Notes: generated by a model from the sequence alone, not told the origin. Positions 37,252 through 50,930 are shown, numbered from the stretch's first letter. The stretch is DNA of 64,000 nt from Reticulitermes lucifugus (GCA_026260175.1 JAKCWW010000544.1:8932-72931), one strand, 5' to 3'. A program made the numbers and translations.

Positions 37252-38312
37252 AAATGGAATTTTTATTTGTAAGCTTTGAAGCGTCTCCCTTCTTTTGGGT
37301 AGTTGCTTTTATCCATTAGGGAAAAATCAAAATTGCTAATTTTTTTAATATTACAGAACTATGATATTTCTAACAGTGGAAAAAAAGCAATTCTATTTAA
37401 CCTAAAAATTTTCGTCCTCATCTCATTAAATAGAATTAACTTGGTAGAGACATAGAATAATAATAACTAAAACAATTAAGAAGTAATGTCATTGAAACCA
37501 GCTGTTGATTAACCTTTTAAATTTTAGCGGTAATAATGTGTACCATCTCTTGTGAGTTTGACGAATTCTATATTTTGCAGCACAGTGTACGTATATGCTT
37601 GCAGTGATTCTCAAAACCTTTCTACCCTCCAAACCTATACCCTGATTATTACTAATTACACACAACAACAAAATCTTTCTTGAACGGATGCAGCAGAAGA
37701 GGTAGAAGAGGTTATGATAAAGACACAGAAATAGATCGCAGAGAAGACCCACACAAGCGCTTTGAGCAATCACAAAAGGCTACTAGAAATGAATGGTAAT
37801 CCTATGAAGCTAGAATTCTCACATAATGTTCAGTAAAATGCCAGTAAAGTAGTATGTAAGTTAGTATGGAAGCCCACGAAGCTACTGAATCTGCCGTTCA
37901 TTGATATTTCGACGGTAAGTTTAAAATCACCACAGAAACCTAATGTTTTCATATTCTGAAAAACTTGGTCATAGGCAATTGGCGTCAGTTACATTTGTAC
38001 AGCTGAACAGTCATTATCGACTCGAGTTTCTGCATAACCCCTTTTCCTCAGTCTTATTTCTCCGTACTTCTTTTGTTTGGCCTACCCTCGAAGATTACTT
38101 TCCATGACACTTCGTCAGCACTTTTTCATCCAAGTAAGGCCAGAGTTAGGGCTTGATTCCGAAGCAGGGGTAACTAAAAATAATTTAAAGTCCAAGAATA
38201 AAGTTCTATACCATATAACCTCTAAACTCTCTTGACATAAAAAGGCAAACAGCTTAAGGGCGAAAGGCAAATCCGAGAGTGTTACTCCTTCTGAGTCGAA
38301 ATTATTTTAACC
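37252..38312. other. AT-rich DNA, no gene seen
   Basis: The 94-codon minus frame at 37773-37489 is not recognised. Confidence 0.5.
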
Positions 38313-38483
38313 ATGAAGCAGGCAATAAAAGTTTATGAAATGAACAAAAAGGGTTTTAATGAAATAAGAACCATATTCGCATTGCCCAAGTTTTGGACTA
38401 AGAAAATGGATACTCTACATGCAGAGAGTTTAGACAGATTGTCTGCGAGACGAATGATAAATTACAAGTTAAGACGCCCATGA
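38313..38483 (+). pseudogene. Possible pogo/Tigger-type transposase HTH fragment
   Basis: A 56-residue frame starting MKQAIKVYEMNKKGFNEI and continuing RTIFALPKFW. Positions Q3-A4-I5, G14, F22 and P25 have the same spacing as the psq-type helix-turn-helix found at the N-terminus of pogo/Tigger DNA transposases and CENP-B-like proteins (Q.AI..V....G...AA..F.VP..TL). In those families this domain binds the transposon ends. The usual Thr after the Pro is replaced (Trp at 28) and the frame stops at 38483 with no central or DDE catalytic part, so this is at best a broken remnant of a DNA transposon or a domesticated fragment. No terminal inverted repeats were found around it. Chance resemblance cannot be excluded. 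Confidence 0.4.
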
Positions 38484-38565
38484 ACTGAGAGTTACTTTTG
38501 AAAAAATTATACAAAATCTAATTACGGATTTACATCTTCATGGGGTGATAACAACAGAAGGTTTT

Positions 38566-38749
38566 GATGTGATAAACATGAATACGAATATTAGTAACAT
38601 AAGCTGGTTTAGATGTGATAAACATGAATACGAATATTAGTAACATAAGCTGGTTTAGATGTGATAAACATGAATACGAATATTAGTAACATAAGCTGGT
38701 TTAGATGTGATAAACATGAATACGAATATTAGTAACATAAGCTGGTTTT
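38566..38749. repeat. Tandem repeat, 46-bp unit, four copies
   Basis: Units begin at 38566, 38612, 38658 and 38704. The first three are identical and the fourth differs only at its last base. The unit begins GATGTGATAAACATGAATAC and ends AAGCTGGTTTA. The length is not a multiple of three, so it is not a peptide repeat. Near-identity implies a recent expansion or ongoing homogenisation. Confidence 0.97.
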
Positions 38750-40725
38750 GAAGGCGCGTCTACAGAATCCCCTAGACATTAAGTGCAGGAGACTAAATAA
38801 AATATTTTTATAATACAATTTTCATTGCACAGAAAGCAAGTTGCAGTATTAATTCCATCGGACTTCTGTAAGGAAACCATCTCCAAATAGGCAAATCTCG
38901 AAGATGAATAATATATAAGGTTTAGAAAGCGAGGAAGTTGTGTAGGAAAGGTCAAGAATGTAGCTACTCAAGTTTGTACTGTTGAGGGTGGCGTGGCCAA
39001 GCCCGGCTTAGAGCATTGTGTTAAATTCGTGGGCACAAGTCAAAGAGCCACGGTAGAAGCAAACTTTGCATTCGAGATCATGAACGTGTTCCTAATTTCA
39101 ATAAACGTTTCCTTCTGTTACGACAGCGAGTCCAGTCTCTGCGGTCCACAGAAGTCGGCAGCGACTACCGCAGCCACGCCTATTCAAACAGACACTAACT
39201 AACTTTGTACAAAAGCCAGGCAGGGAGGTCTTGCGAGAAAGAGATTTGTGAGAGCTGTGGGGTTTGGGGGCGCTTGGCATTGAAGGTGAAAACAGTCGTA
39301 GCGCATGGAACAAATCTACAGAGTACTTGCCCTACAAATTAGTAATGAGTACAGTCCATTGTTTCACATCCCCGCGTCTTTCTTACTCAGTTCTCCGGGC
39401 CCATTTCACAACCAGCGTTAAAGACTTGAGGTCATGTTTATATTAGTACTGACAAAGGCGAGACAGGGGGAAGTTAACAAATGCTTTCTCCAGCTCATTG
39501 GCACAGGACTCTTGCATTCATTAGAGTATTACGTACTTCGTTGCGTGAGCCTAGGCGCTTATGTTTATCATTATACTCTAATTGAAACTGAGTGTAGGAA
39601 CACAAAATTTTAACTTAAAGGCTTAATATATCGCACACTTCTCAAAAGAATCTGTTTAAAATTCACTGAACCTTTAAAGCAGGGTGATGGGCTGCTGTAA
39701 ACATGATAACGAAGTTTCGGATGCAATTTATTAAAGAACTGAGCAACTGTCAACTTCTAAAATAATTCTTATCTACCTGTCCATTATTTTCATCCTCATG
39801 GCGTTTCTTCGGAGAAACAGTTCCATCACCAATAACGCCGTATCCTGTAACGTACATAAAAACTCTCCGCTTTGGGAACAATTTTGGCGATTGGACTTGA
39901 ACTTTTAATTACACAAGACAGAAGTTAACCAAACGCTTCTTGAGCACGGTTGTGCTCAACCTATCTATGAATCTGTCGTATCCATATGTGGCTTAGTAGT
40001 TCTCGAATGTATGAGGTATTGTGGCTTTTAAAACAGACCCCAAAACAAGTAGCTGTGTTGATATAAATATTGTTAAATTTAGGTCGAAATCAGGCTGTGA
40101 ATACAAATTATATTACGCTAGCTACTGGACCATCAGCATCACTCTTAAATAACATACAAAGTTCTAGGTAGTGCTCTCAAAGCCTAGTTCCAGGGATTTA
40201 ATTTAAGTTAACTCGTGGATTAGCGTACTACGCTCGTGAGTAATTGTCATAAATCTATTTCTACTAGAATCAGATTTGTGTTTCTTAAATTTTTAAAACT
40301 TAGGTTGTTGTTATTATTATTATTACTGTTGTTGCTTTAGTTGGTGTATCTGCTTTTGCTTCAGCCATCAGGCTGTTAAATCAGCATATTAATAAAGAAA
40401 TGAAAAATTTAAATAAATTGTACTAAATTATTAGTTGTCCGATTTGTAAGAATTAATTTACTAAGACAAGCTCCTACTTTGTTTACGTAACTTTTCTCAT
40501 GGATAATCTAAAAGCATCTGCAACTTCAGTTTATCTCAATTGTTGACATATAAACTGCAGACCCAATCCTTTCGCAATGTATAGGTATGTTCACAGTCTC
40601 TCCCTACGAATTTTCACACGCCTAACTCCAACCTTTTATCAGTTTTTCCATAAAACGTAAAGCTGAATATATATTTCATGCATCCGCCATTTTGTTTTTT
40701 GTATTCTTCAAAAGTGTAACTTATA
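38750..40725. other. No gene seen
   Basis: Slightly more GC-rich at 38980-39470, where both strands have 60 to 71 codon frames without recognisable product. A (TTA)n run lies at 40311-40325. Confidence 0.5.
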
Positions 40726-40777
40726 ACAAAGACACACACACACAAGAAAACCCACACGCAGACATACATACACAAAA
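40726..40777. repeat. CA-rich simple repeat
   Basis: ACACACACACAC followed by interrupted CACA/CATA units. Confidence 0.8.
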
Positions 40778-42006
40778 GCAGCACGGTGATTTTGCAAGCC
40801 TGCTTTTCCTTAAGGATATAAATAATGTTACAAATATTAAGACATCACTGTCGCTGTAATGACAACGCACATTATGAAGGGAAAGGTAGAGTAAAATTTC
40901 TAAAAGTCTTACGTATCAAATATATTTCAAATAATGCGCAGTGTCCAATATAATACTGTTATGTATCAAAGATCAACAATCATCACAGTAGGTTTTCTAC
41001 ATTTACTTATAATAAAAAACTACAGTTTTGTCATAAATTTCTCGGTTTTAAGTTAATGCCCTCACTTTTCAAATATGCACATTTAAATACGAGGAATTTC
41101 GTACTTGTCATAAACCCTGTTGGGTGTCACTCAAAGATGAATGTGCTACATAAATTCTTCTGACTCATCAATCACGACGTTAGTGACCAGTTTGTTCTCT
41201 CAGTGATTGATGGCTTCGTTTAGCGCTACCTCGTGACATCTAAAAGTGTCCTATTGCAATTAACAGCAACAGTATATAAATTACCATATTACATTGTTAG
41301 AGAAAACCCAGAAATTTGTATAAAATAACTGAAAACGTGTAAGTCCTGCATAAAAAAACCGGTATTACAATATCGGTAACGCTCCAAGCTAATGGCAGTA
41401 TAACTAAAAAGAATCTCGATCACAGCTTGTCTAGCATGTGTCCAATTTTGATCTAGGAAGCAGCAGTTACTAACCTCCAAAACTATAGAAGGATAGGTAA
41501 CTACCAAACTTAGAAAGTAATGCTTTTTAATAAGTAGGTTTCAAGGACGGGAGGCAGATTAAATAGGCTTCATATCGTATGCAGTAGTAGATGTCAATGC
41601 AAGCACTGTCGAATCTTCTTCGGAGATTCTGTTAAATATGAAAGCAGGTAATTTTTCACACAGCTATTTAGACAGGAGGTTAAATACGTAATCAGCAAGT
41701 ACGTTAGTTTATGCAGTCGTTTATGGTTTGATGGCTGCCCGGTTTTCAATTCAGTTAGTTACTTTGTTGCCACCTTAACAATGGAGTTTCTTACTTAGTA
41801 GTTTAGAACTTTGTTTGGTTAATTAATTTTTTACTCATTTACTTGTTTAATAACGCCTTTTGCTCACTTTCACTTCGTTACTTACTAAATTATTTATATG
41901 ACATGAAACTGAGTCGTGATGTGGCTAAGTTTGTTCAATATTTTAGAGTTGTAGTAAAAACGTTTTATTCGTTTTGAGATAGTTACAGATCTAAAACTAC
42001 TTTAAT
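40778..42006. other. AT-rich DNA, no gene seen
   Basis: Short frames only. The part at 41740-41890 is T-rich with repeated AGTTA/ACTTA words. Confidence 0.5.
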
Positions 42007-42062
42007 GTAGGATAAAATGCAAGTGTTCTCTATTTAAAAGTTTTGGGTTCGAACCACTTCTC
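42007..42062 (+). repeat. Possible tRNA-like SINE head
   Basis: A perfect B-box GGTTCGAACC (42046-42055) lies 38 bp after a weak A-box-like TAGGATAAAATGC. The surrounding AAGTGTTCTCTATTTAAAAG has tRNA-like order, but stems do not pair well enough for an intact tRNA gene. It may be a decayed tRNA pseudogene or SINE head. Confidence 0.4.
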
Positions 42063-45000
42063 TTTACAGTGTCAGGTACTTTAAATACCTATTACAATAA
42101 GGGCCCAATTTATTAGAGAGCAAGTCGTAGGAATTCAATTGAAGAGATTAAGCAGATGAAGGTGCCTCCATTTTGTTAATGACCGACCCAATCCTATAGA
42201 GTGTGTTTCGTGATTGTGTACACTATTGCGCATTTCTAAGCAAACAACAACCCAGATCAAACTTTCCTCTTAACACCTAAGTTCCAACAAACTACATTCT
42301 AAACTCTTCTTAAAGTTTTTCAATTTACATGAACAAACCTGTTTCCCTAAACCAAGTACTGTAAACATAAAACAGATTGCAGTAAAATAAGAATCTCATT
42401 TTGAATAAATAATGTTGCTTCCCTCAGTTACCGTGTGTATCTTGGTAGTATATTCTAATTGCAATATAAATTTTTCAATCCATGAACTTTTTAAACTCCT
42501 TGGAATAAATGCACTTGGTAGCTTACGTCTCGAGCTATAGCCTCAGTCAAAGTAACAGACCTTGACCCTATCTAAGATCAGTTAAGAAGGCTTCTTCCGC
42601 TTCTCCATTAAAAAGCGGAAAAGTGTCTAAAACACATAAGATTCAAGTATCTGGGGTGTTACAATGCTTCGATTAGTAGAAAGTTTCGAACATTCCGACA
42701 AACTTCAATGGCGCCATCTTCACTGTCAAGTGACTGAAGAAAAATCTGCTAATTCTAAACGCAGGTAATTATTGACCAATCAACAGAGCGCAAATTTCCA
42801 GAAGACTTGGTACTTCAGCAAGACCGCTGTAAGAACCTAAACTTTTAATGCCTCGCTAAACCTTTAGTGAGATGTTTAAATCTTGCTGCCGTATTCTTAT
42901 CGTAAAAAAGGAGCTTTGTTTTCCCGCGAAGGAAATAAGATGTGTATTTCACTTCAACTGCACCAACTTTGTCCACCGGTACACAGCCTAAATAATAGCG
43001 TAAAAATGCAGCATTTGCTCCAAGGTCTCTCTTAGTAATACACTCCAAGGCGTTGCCATTTTGTAGCAACAAACACTTCGTATGATCAAGATAAAACAGA
43101 AAATCTAAAACACTCTACAATATTTTGTAGTGCGCTGAAATAATAATGTAATCTAATTTGACAACAATGCGATAAAGCTGTTACGTGCAGTGAAGAGAAG
43201 AGATAACTTAAATTGCAATAAATAATCACCGTCATCATTATATATGTCCAGGAAATAAGCCCTGCAAACACTTTTGAACTTCTAATTTATCTTTCCTTCG
43301 CCTGCAGATAAAGCTCATTCCTCGTTGTATGCAAGTTAGTACTTGTTTATGCAGTCGTTCCGCGTGAGTTGCATATAAATGAGCTATCGAAAACGTTTAG
43401 ATTTTATTTGCTTGTGTACTGAATTTATCTGCTCTTTACTTAATTTGGGGTTTGATTTTGTCTTAAGCCCCCTTTCCCTGACAAAAGAAATAATCTGAAT
43501 TATATTATTATTGGAGCGAATTTGAAACTTCATCCAAACGGTGAATCTATTTTTCAAAGTCATTGTTATCTTATAGGAAGAACGCAAGTGTAATACGTTT
43601 CCAGCTCAAAGCATAAGAACACATAATTTGCTTCGTACAGGTGGAAACGTTGGAAGTAAAAACCCATAGAATAACTAAGTCTGTTCTTAATACTAAAGTA
43701 ACTATACTCTCCGGGCATGTTGATTTATCCCAATTAAATGCCTTTCTTCGAAAACTGGCAAACGTTTTTATGTAAATTAATACTCTCGGCCTTAGCATTC
43801 AAAATATTTGCTTTTTCTGTCTGCTAATGACAACTCGTGGAGGATCACTAATTTCTTATTGCGTTAATGGACTTTATCATCTGCGTGGGGACAGATCGGC
43901 TGCATTACTAAACTTAATTTTCTTGACATAAGCTTAAGTAAATATCTGATTGTGTGTGTGAAATAATAGAGCCACATGTGGAGCTGTCCAGACCATGATT
44001 TACACAAATTATTATATTCCCATTACCTACCTTTCGTAGCAAAGACCACCTCCTCCATCTGAACTTATTTGCATTTCACTCAGAGTAGCCTCCTTTTTTC
44101 TTAGTTGTTCAATTGTATTTTTTAAAAGATAAGCCCTCGCAGACGTCTACTTTACTGTAAATCCATCAACATTAATCGACATAAGAGTTTCTGATATTGT
44201 TTCCAGCACGCAATAATATATATGAGTGAGAGTAAACTCTAAGCTCTAAAATTAAATAAATCTAACAGAAAAGTAAATTTTGACTAAGGAATACTTGTTT
44301 TCACGCTTCATTTTTGTCACCATTAAATAAAAGCTGGGCTGATAGATGTCAAAATAAAAGTCTATAAATATTTTCAACTAAGAGCAATGAATTCTCTACT
44401 GTTATGAATAAAGAGTAACCCTAAAACACAGCCCGATATAAATTCACCTATCGTCAATCACTGAAACTATTTATTTCTTACATTCTGTGGATAAATCCTT
44501 TGTATTCAATGTACTTATTTTATGCACATTTGAAGTAAATTGCATTCCTTTCATAGAAATGCATAGTTTTTGTAAATACAAAAACAGGGAGATTAGCATT
44601 ATTACATTTTAAATTTTAAAAAATATTCTCAAAATTTCCGTTTTTATATCAGTTCTCTTCATAAAGCAAGGAAGTGGAAATTCGGTTTTATTTAGAGAAT
44701 TGTTAAATATAAGAGTTGATGCTCATTTCTTTTTGTGGTCACGCGTAGTTTTCGTTTTTAAATTTATGTAACTTACGTTAACACTGAATATTTCACAGTA
44801 TTTACTGAAATGCATTGGCTGCTATGACGATTAGCGTTTATTTTTCCGAAGACATTTAAACCGTAATTAAACTCTGGAATATTCTCCGACTTGTTCTCTT
44901 TCTCGGCTATTTTAATGTCTTCTCCCCTTTTCTTGGCTTGCATATGAGCATACTTCCTTAGTTATTTTTTCAATGCTAGCCTTATTTTTATATCAATGTT

Positions 45001-45383
45001 ACGTTCATATTTCTTGTATTTGTCATTTTAATTTGTTTCATTAATCTAGAATGCACTAACACCGTTAAATTTAGTAAAGCTTCTCAAATCGGATATTTAA
45101 CCAGGTACAAATAATTTAAGTTTCGTTCCAGTAATATTACTTCGCTTTCGCTTGTACACCTCCGTGATATACGCTCTTCCTTTATCAGTTAATAGTTACA
45201 CAGCCGTTCAATAAATGTTCATCTTTTATGGGATCTCTTTTCAAGACGTCGTGCCATTGGAGCTTACCCAAGGCTAGAATAAGCCTGACCAAATTCCCAT
45301 ATTGTATACATGTTTGTATATTAACTGTAGAGATGTAGTGTCCTCAAAAAATCTCATCCAACTTTGTTTCTTCCACTCGTCTG
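42063..45383. other. AT-rich DNA, no gene seen
   Basis: Short frames only and a short hairpin TTCCGCTT/AAGCGGAA near 42596. Confidence 0.5.
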
Positions 45384-45773
45384 TTGAGATGCAATGGTAG
45401 TGCCACCATTCTTATTACTGGCATGTGTTTTATATATCGATATCTGTTGGAACATTACGTCACTGTGCGAAATAAAGGGGAAGGAAACTACATATTTCTC
45501 ATGAATTTTAAGAAAGACTCGAGCCTTATTGAAGATGTATGGAGTTTCTTTCTTGTTTTTACTTTCAACTTCTCAGCACATGTCCGTTCCAAGTTTCTTG
45601 AGATGGGGCGACATTGGGGTTTGCTGGACAGTACAGCCATCCCGTCCTGTCCCGTGGGTTCTCATGCCACCAGTCAAAGTTTGAATGATAGTAATGTTCA
45701 GCGTGGCGAATGGAGCTCAAGTCTCAAGAGGATTCCTGCCACTGGAGCTGCACAGAGGAACGATACAGAATAA
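45384..45773 (+). other. 129-codon open frame, unrecognised
   Basis: Longest frame in the window that is not caused by a repeat and not part of the LINE remnants. It starts MRCNGSATILITG and its second half (from about residue 65) is more hydrophilic. There is no signal peptide I trust, no domain, and no conserved motif. In 64 kb of AT-rich DNA one frame of this length is expected by chance or nearly so. I list it only so that it can be tested; I do not claim a gene. Confidence 0.12.
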
Positions 45774-48700
45774 AATGCGTCCATGGCAAGTAAACCGGTT
45801 CCGAAGCCCGTCATAATCCATAAGCGATGAAATTTCTAAATTTATAAGCAAGAGGGGCTCTTTATTCTTTGCACTATGTTCTTCCCTTTACACTTCTTAT
45901 GTGGTCAATCTGAAGAATGATACATTGTGTGGGAGTTACGCAACTTACGCCTAAATTTAATAATATGTGCCATAAAAAGAATCATTGTAGAAGAAGGATA
46001 TATATGAAATGAAGACGTGCCCAGTCATTTATCTAGCCAAAATGTCCCACGTAATTTAATTTATTTTATCTCATATAATAAAACCTTTTTTCCAGTAGAA
46101 GAATAATTAGAAATAATGTGGCAGTAATTTGTCGATTCTTACTTAAAGTAGTTTACCAATTCTTAAATAAACTAAGGAAAACTACAAAATATATCACAAC
46201 GATTATATCTGACCAAACGTGCAGAAAAATATCTCAACGTTACGTCAAAACGCCTCTTTATTAATTGTCTATTTGTTTAAAGCTTTTAACAGCCCAGATG
46301 TTATAGCGTTAAATAGCGAGATAGTTAGTGGTGGTGTTAAAGAAAGACTTTGTGACCAGCTTCTTACTACTTCTGCTGTTCCTTCAATTTCAGGGAGCGG
46401 ACAGAAACACTATGAAGTCCCTTAAAAAATAATGTGAAGGTTCAGGCTTGAACTCGAGACATCCGAACACTAAGGAATACTAAGCATTCGACCGTGATAT
46501 TCCGTGTATTAAAGTCGAGCCTCGGGATCTTCCTGTTCGTCATTTATTCATTTTTATCGCGACATTCAAAACCACCCAAGAGCTTCCCCCCCCCTACTAA
46601 ACAATGACACCTGTGTTCCTTTTCCGGGTAAAACAACCTGGAGAACTGCACTGATTTCTAAGTCCGTCTAGTGACAATGTCGTTAACATGCACAGCTTTA
46701 ATTTCAGGTCCTTTGTGCTTACTTAGCGTGCAACTTTCATAATCTTATTTAAATCTAATCTTATTTAATTCAAGTATAAAATTTCTGTTTGTATGAAACG
46801 TATAAATGAAGAGAGAGGTGGGGCATAGACAAATCATGGAAGAGAACAGAAGTGAGTGCAGTGACCTATTGGATGACCTACATGTAGAATAAAAGTGATA
46901 TTGTAACTTAAAGCATTGCGATGTTGAGAATTGTATTGCATGGGGGAAATTTATTGCCTGACTGAGGAAAGGCAATGGGGTTATTCAAATACCATATCCT
47001 GACTCTACTTAGTGTAATAATCCTTAGTTAAAGAGAAAAGTAAAGGTCTATGAAGTGTTCAGGGTAGCATTAGTCGTAATTAATAAAAAGACACAATTTT
47101 ATATTATGTCAAAACGCTGTACACAACCTTCATTCATATCACATTTTGTGCAAATCATATAAAGACACCAAGATTTCAGTGGCTTGTCTTATTAACCTTC
47201 ACGGCAACTTTCATTTGGGCCTGTGTCATATTACAATCTCCTCTTCCGAGGAATTTATAAAATTCGATTCTCTCTTCAATTTAAGGGCTGATACGGCTGA
47301 GTTATTTGCTCTCTTACATAATTTTGAATATTTTAAGATAGATGATCTCTAATCTTGTTAGTTGGTCTTGTTATTCATTAAGTCTTTCAGACAAGTGCGT
47401 AGACAGTCAGACAGCAAATTGTTTCTAATGCCCTGGTCAGTTATGCTTATGTTTCTTAATATTATCCTAATCATGTTTCTTTCTGTGTAAGCAGATGTTT
47501 ACTTTTTGTTTAGTTACATTATTATTGCGACTGAAACAAATACGGTCAATTTATTTTTACGATTTGTTTAATGCCTACATTGTAAAAACAAATGTAATGT
47601 GTGATAATGAAATGCAGTGGCAACACGGTCTAACATGTTGCGCTCAGTGAATGCTGAATTATCTTCCCAGGCTGTACGATGCATTACGACCCAGTCGTGT
47701 GTCCAAACGTACTCCATTGATCGCTTTGTATAAGTAGGACAAAGAACAACCTGACATCGAAGAAATTCTCTGCGTAAGGGCTGATGATAATCCCAATATT
47801 TTCGGGCTGACTACAATTAAAAAATATAATGTAATACCCATCCTAATACCCCATTACATTAATTGCTTCAAGAGACGTAAGCTAAAACCACTAACACTTC
47901 TTTCCCTCCTTCTCTTTTCTTTTCATACAAATTTCTTTAATTTGAAAATAAAACAAAAACTGAATATCTGTTAGATTTGGTATTTCGTAACTCGACAGAA
48001 ATAGTTTATAAGTTAAGCAAATGTTTTGAAGATAAGAACCAAATCACGAATAAATTAAATTTCACAAGAGGTCCTGCAGCTGTATTGGTTTTCAGTCCAG
48101 AAAAGAAGAAAATTATAATTTTAATGCCATTAATCACCGTTATGTTCTAGCACCCCAATAAAACCAACAAATGATCCGTCAACAGGTCATCACGAATCAT
48201 TAGTTCGCTTTATTGTAAGAAAATAATGCCCTATAATAATAAATTTGTTTACGAACGTGTTACATAAATAAGGTCATGAAATTAAATGATAATGCTCTAC
48301 AACGTTAAATATACTCGTATATTTTATATATTCAGATGAAGTGCCTTTTGTTTTACATAATCCCCAAAACACTTGCATTTATTCCAATTCGGCACGAGTT
48401 TAATAATTTTGTCACTGTAGAAAGCTGGCTCCTCTATTCGCACCGATCACGAACAGCCAATTGCAATTTCTAATTTTGTGTAATGAAAACTGAAGGAACA
48501 AATTGGTTTTTCTCTCATAAAAGAAGAGAGGTGAGATACATGTACTTAATTTTAGAAAAGAATTATTTACGCGCCTAGCAGACTTTAAAAAACACATATT
48601 TCTGCTATTAATTAATTGAAATAGTGGCCAAACAAAATGTAATAAAGAAAACTAATTTAAAAGAAATAAATTTAGAATAAATAAATTTGGTGGCACAAAC

Positions 48701-49845
48701 ACTAAAATACTATCTTATAATTAAAAACTACTATCAGGCAACAATCTATTAAGAAAGTGGTTTAATTACTCTATATCAATCTGCAAGATTTTCTCACGAT
48801 TGATTCACACCTGGTACCAGCATGAAGGTTTCTGTGAGTCTATTCTATATTGCAACACGCCTCTCGAGCACTGATGCCCAGGCTGTAGCTAACCGATCAA
48901 AATAAAATAGCACATCCGTACAGTGTTTAAGTCAGTAACATTTGCATTAGCGGATTATTTAGTAACATTTTATCATCAGTCAACCTACTGTATGGTATTA
49001 AATGTTACGGTAATTAGGTATTATGAAGAATTTTGAAGGACGTATTTGTAGCCAGGCTTACGGTACCTATTTTTCGGTGCTTTTATGGAGGGACTCGGAG
49101 AGAAACGGAAAAATCTCAGGCATAATGGCCGATTTCTTTTCTGAGATCTTCCAAACGCGAAAGGGATTTGCTAACTACTGCATTAAAATTGTTACGCCAT
49201 CGCTCACTATATTCCACCTTTCAAACACAGAGAGAAGTCCCCTTTACTTGAGAGACAGGAGTTAGACCATTTATCCATTCATAATCAACGGTATTCAAAT
49301 GGTACGGCATGTGCATGAGTTTTCGGAAATGTCAACTGAATAAAACTCGCAGAAGATTTGCACTTTCAATGAAAATTAAATTTGCATTCCTGGTTATGGA
49401 AACTACTTTTTTTAGCTCTCAATAATATTTAAAACCAGTACTCTTCTGATATCGATACATGTCATTTCCTTCTGAAAATGCATAAAAAATATTTATTACA
49501 CAGCACACATTTTCACAGTGGTTATTCTAATATGCAGTACAAAAAACAGTTTAAAAATTCACATGTGAAAAGAAACACAGTGTTAATGTGGGTATAAATT
49601 GGCAACATTTTAACATCGTTTGATTCACTGTGTTCCTGATTATTGAAGTGTGAGAAAAAATTGCATTAAGCTAAGAAAGCAAATAAATCCGTTCTCTTTT
49701 CCTTCGATTTGTTTTACAGTACCTTAAATACACAATAAATGCAGTAGGGGGTTAGAATTTTATGAGTGCTTTAAGGAATATTGGGAGTTTTGAGAAGAGA
49801 ATTCTAGGTGAAGAGACTCCTAAAATTTAAATCTAGTGCTACGAA
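45774..49845. other. AT-rich DNA, no gene seen
   Basis: Short frames only. A run of nine C lies at 46586-46594. Confidence 0.5.
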
Positions 49846-50169
49846 CTAACACCTGTTTCGGGAGATAGGGGCGATGTTTTTACAATGGATTTGGATGCAG
49901 TGTCGTTTTATTGGGTGATAAAGCAAGGACGAAAGGACTTTTGTCCCTTTAAGGTCTACGTGTTGCAGCTCTGCATCTACCACTTCAAGGAGATTAAAGT
50001 TCTTCGTTAAATCCTTTACATCTTCACAGAGTACAGAAGAATAAAAAGAAGAGGCTGAGCGGTGATGTGGAAGTGTGTAAGCCAGAGTTGCCATCCACTT
50101 TGAGGGCGGGCGGTAACTGCCTCTTCTGCGCGCTGCTAAACGCCAGAACAAACTTCCTGCTTGCTCCAC
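49846..50169 (-). other. 107-codon open frame, unrecognised
   Basis: Minus-strand frame starting MEQAGSLFWRLAARRRGSYR, with a mixed, protein-like composition and less AT-driven residue use than other frames here. No family recognised. It may be an exon, a repeat-borne frame or chance. Confidence 0.15.
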
Positions 50170-50930
50170 ATTGTCATATGGTTAGCACATAATCATATTT
50201 TGCTTTAACATCAAAGCAAAGGTAGGCCCATCAAGTGCCAGGGTTTAGCCACAGCACAATAGAGCGGTTCAAAAGAGTAGCGCTGAATAATATTACTGAA
50301 ATTTATCAAGGAGCGGTAGTGGACTGATCCATATGAAATCCAGTCTGGTAATATTCATGCTTGACTTTTCGTTGCTTATTCCTGCGCTTTCTGTAACTCT
50401 GCTTCATATCGCCACTTGAAAAGCAAAAACCGTTACGTAACTGAGTAAATAATTTAGTTGGTAAAGCACTGTTCAAGTACAATATCGTTCTTACTAAATT
50501 TGCTGTAAAGTAAAAATCTCCTTTTCTCTAAGCATTTAACACTTTCAATCTAAGACGTTTATTTCAATTTTAGATTACATTTTCACAAGAAAAACGTATA
50601 ATTGTTATACGCCGGCACTTCAAAGAAAGCTCGAAAACTTAGTTAATATCTCTCAAAATATGGAAGCGTAAGACTGAACATGTTGGTGTGGCGGTAACCC
50701 TCCATATTGGTATTTGGAAGATGCCTGATAAGAATGTTTGTCAAAACGATGATTATCCTAATATATTCTTTTGGTGATTTCCTCAGTTCTTCTGGGCAAA
50801 TTACGGGTTAGGACCTCGACAATGCCAAATCGCTTCCTTCCGTGTCCACTCCACCATTCATCGAACATCCAAGTTTTCTTTGTTATAAGCTTCGAGACAA
50901 AAACAATTTTGTAAAATAAAAACAAACAAG
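50170..50930. other. No gene seen
   Basis: Short frames only. Confidence 0.5.

Noticed and set aside
38566-38749. Direct repeats as a CRISPR array
   Set aside because: Units are head to tail with no unique spacers, and the DNA is eukaryotic in character.
39140-39200. Locally GC-rich coding-like stretch
   Set aside because: Frames are short on both strands and carry no motif.
42007-42062. Functional tRNA gene
   Set aside because: A good B box exists, but the A box is weak and the acceptor and anticodon stems cannot be formed convincingly.
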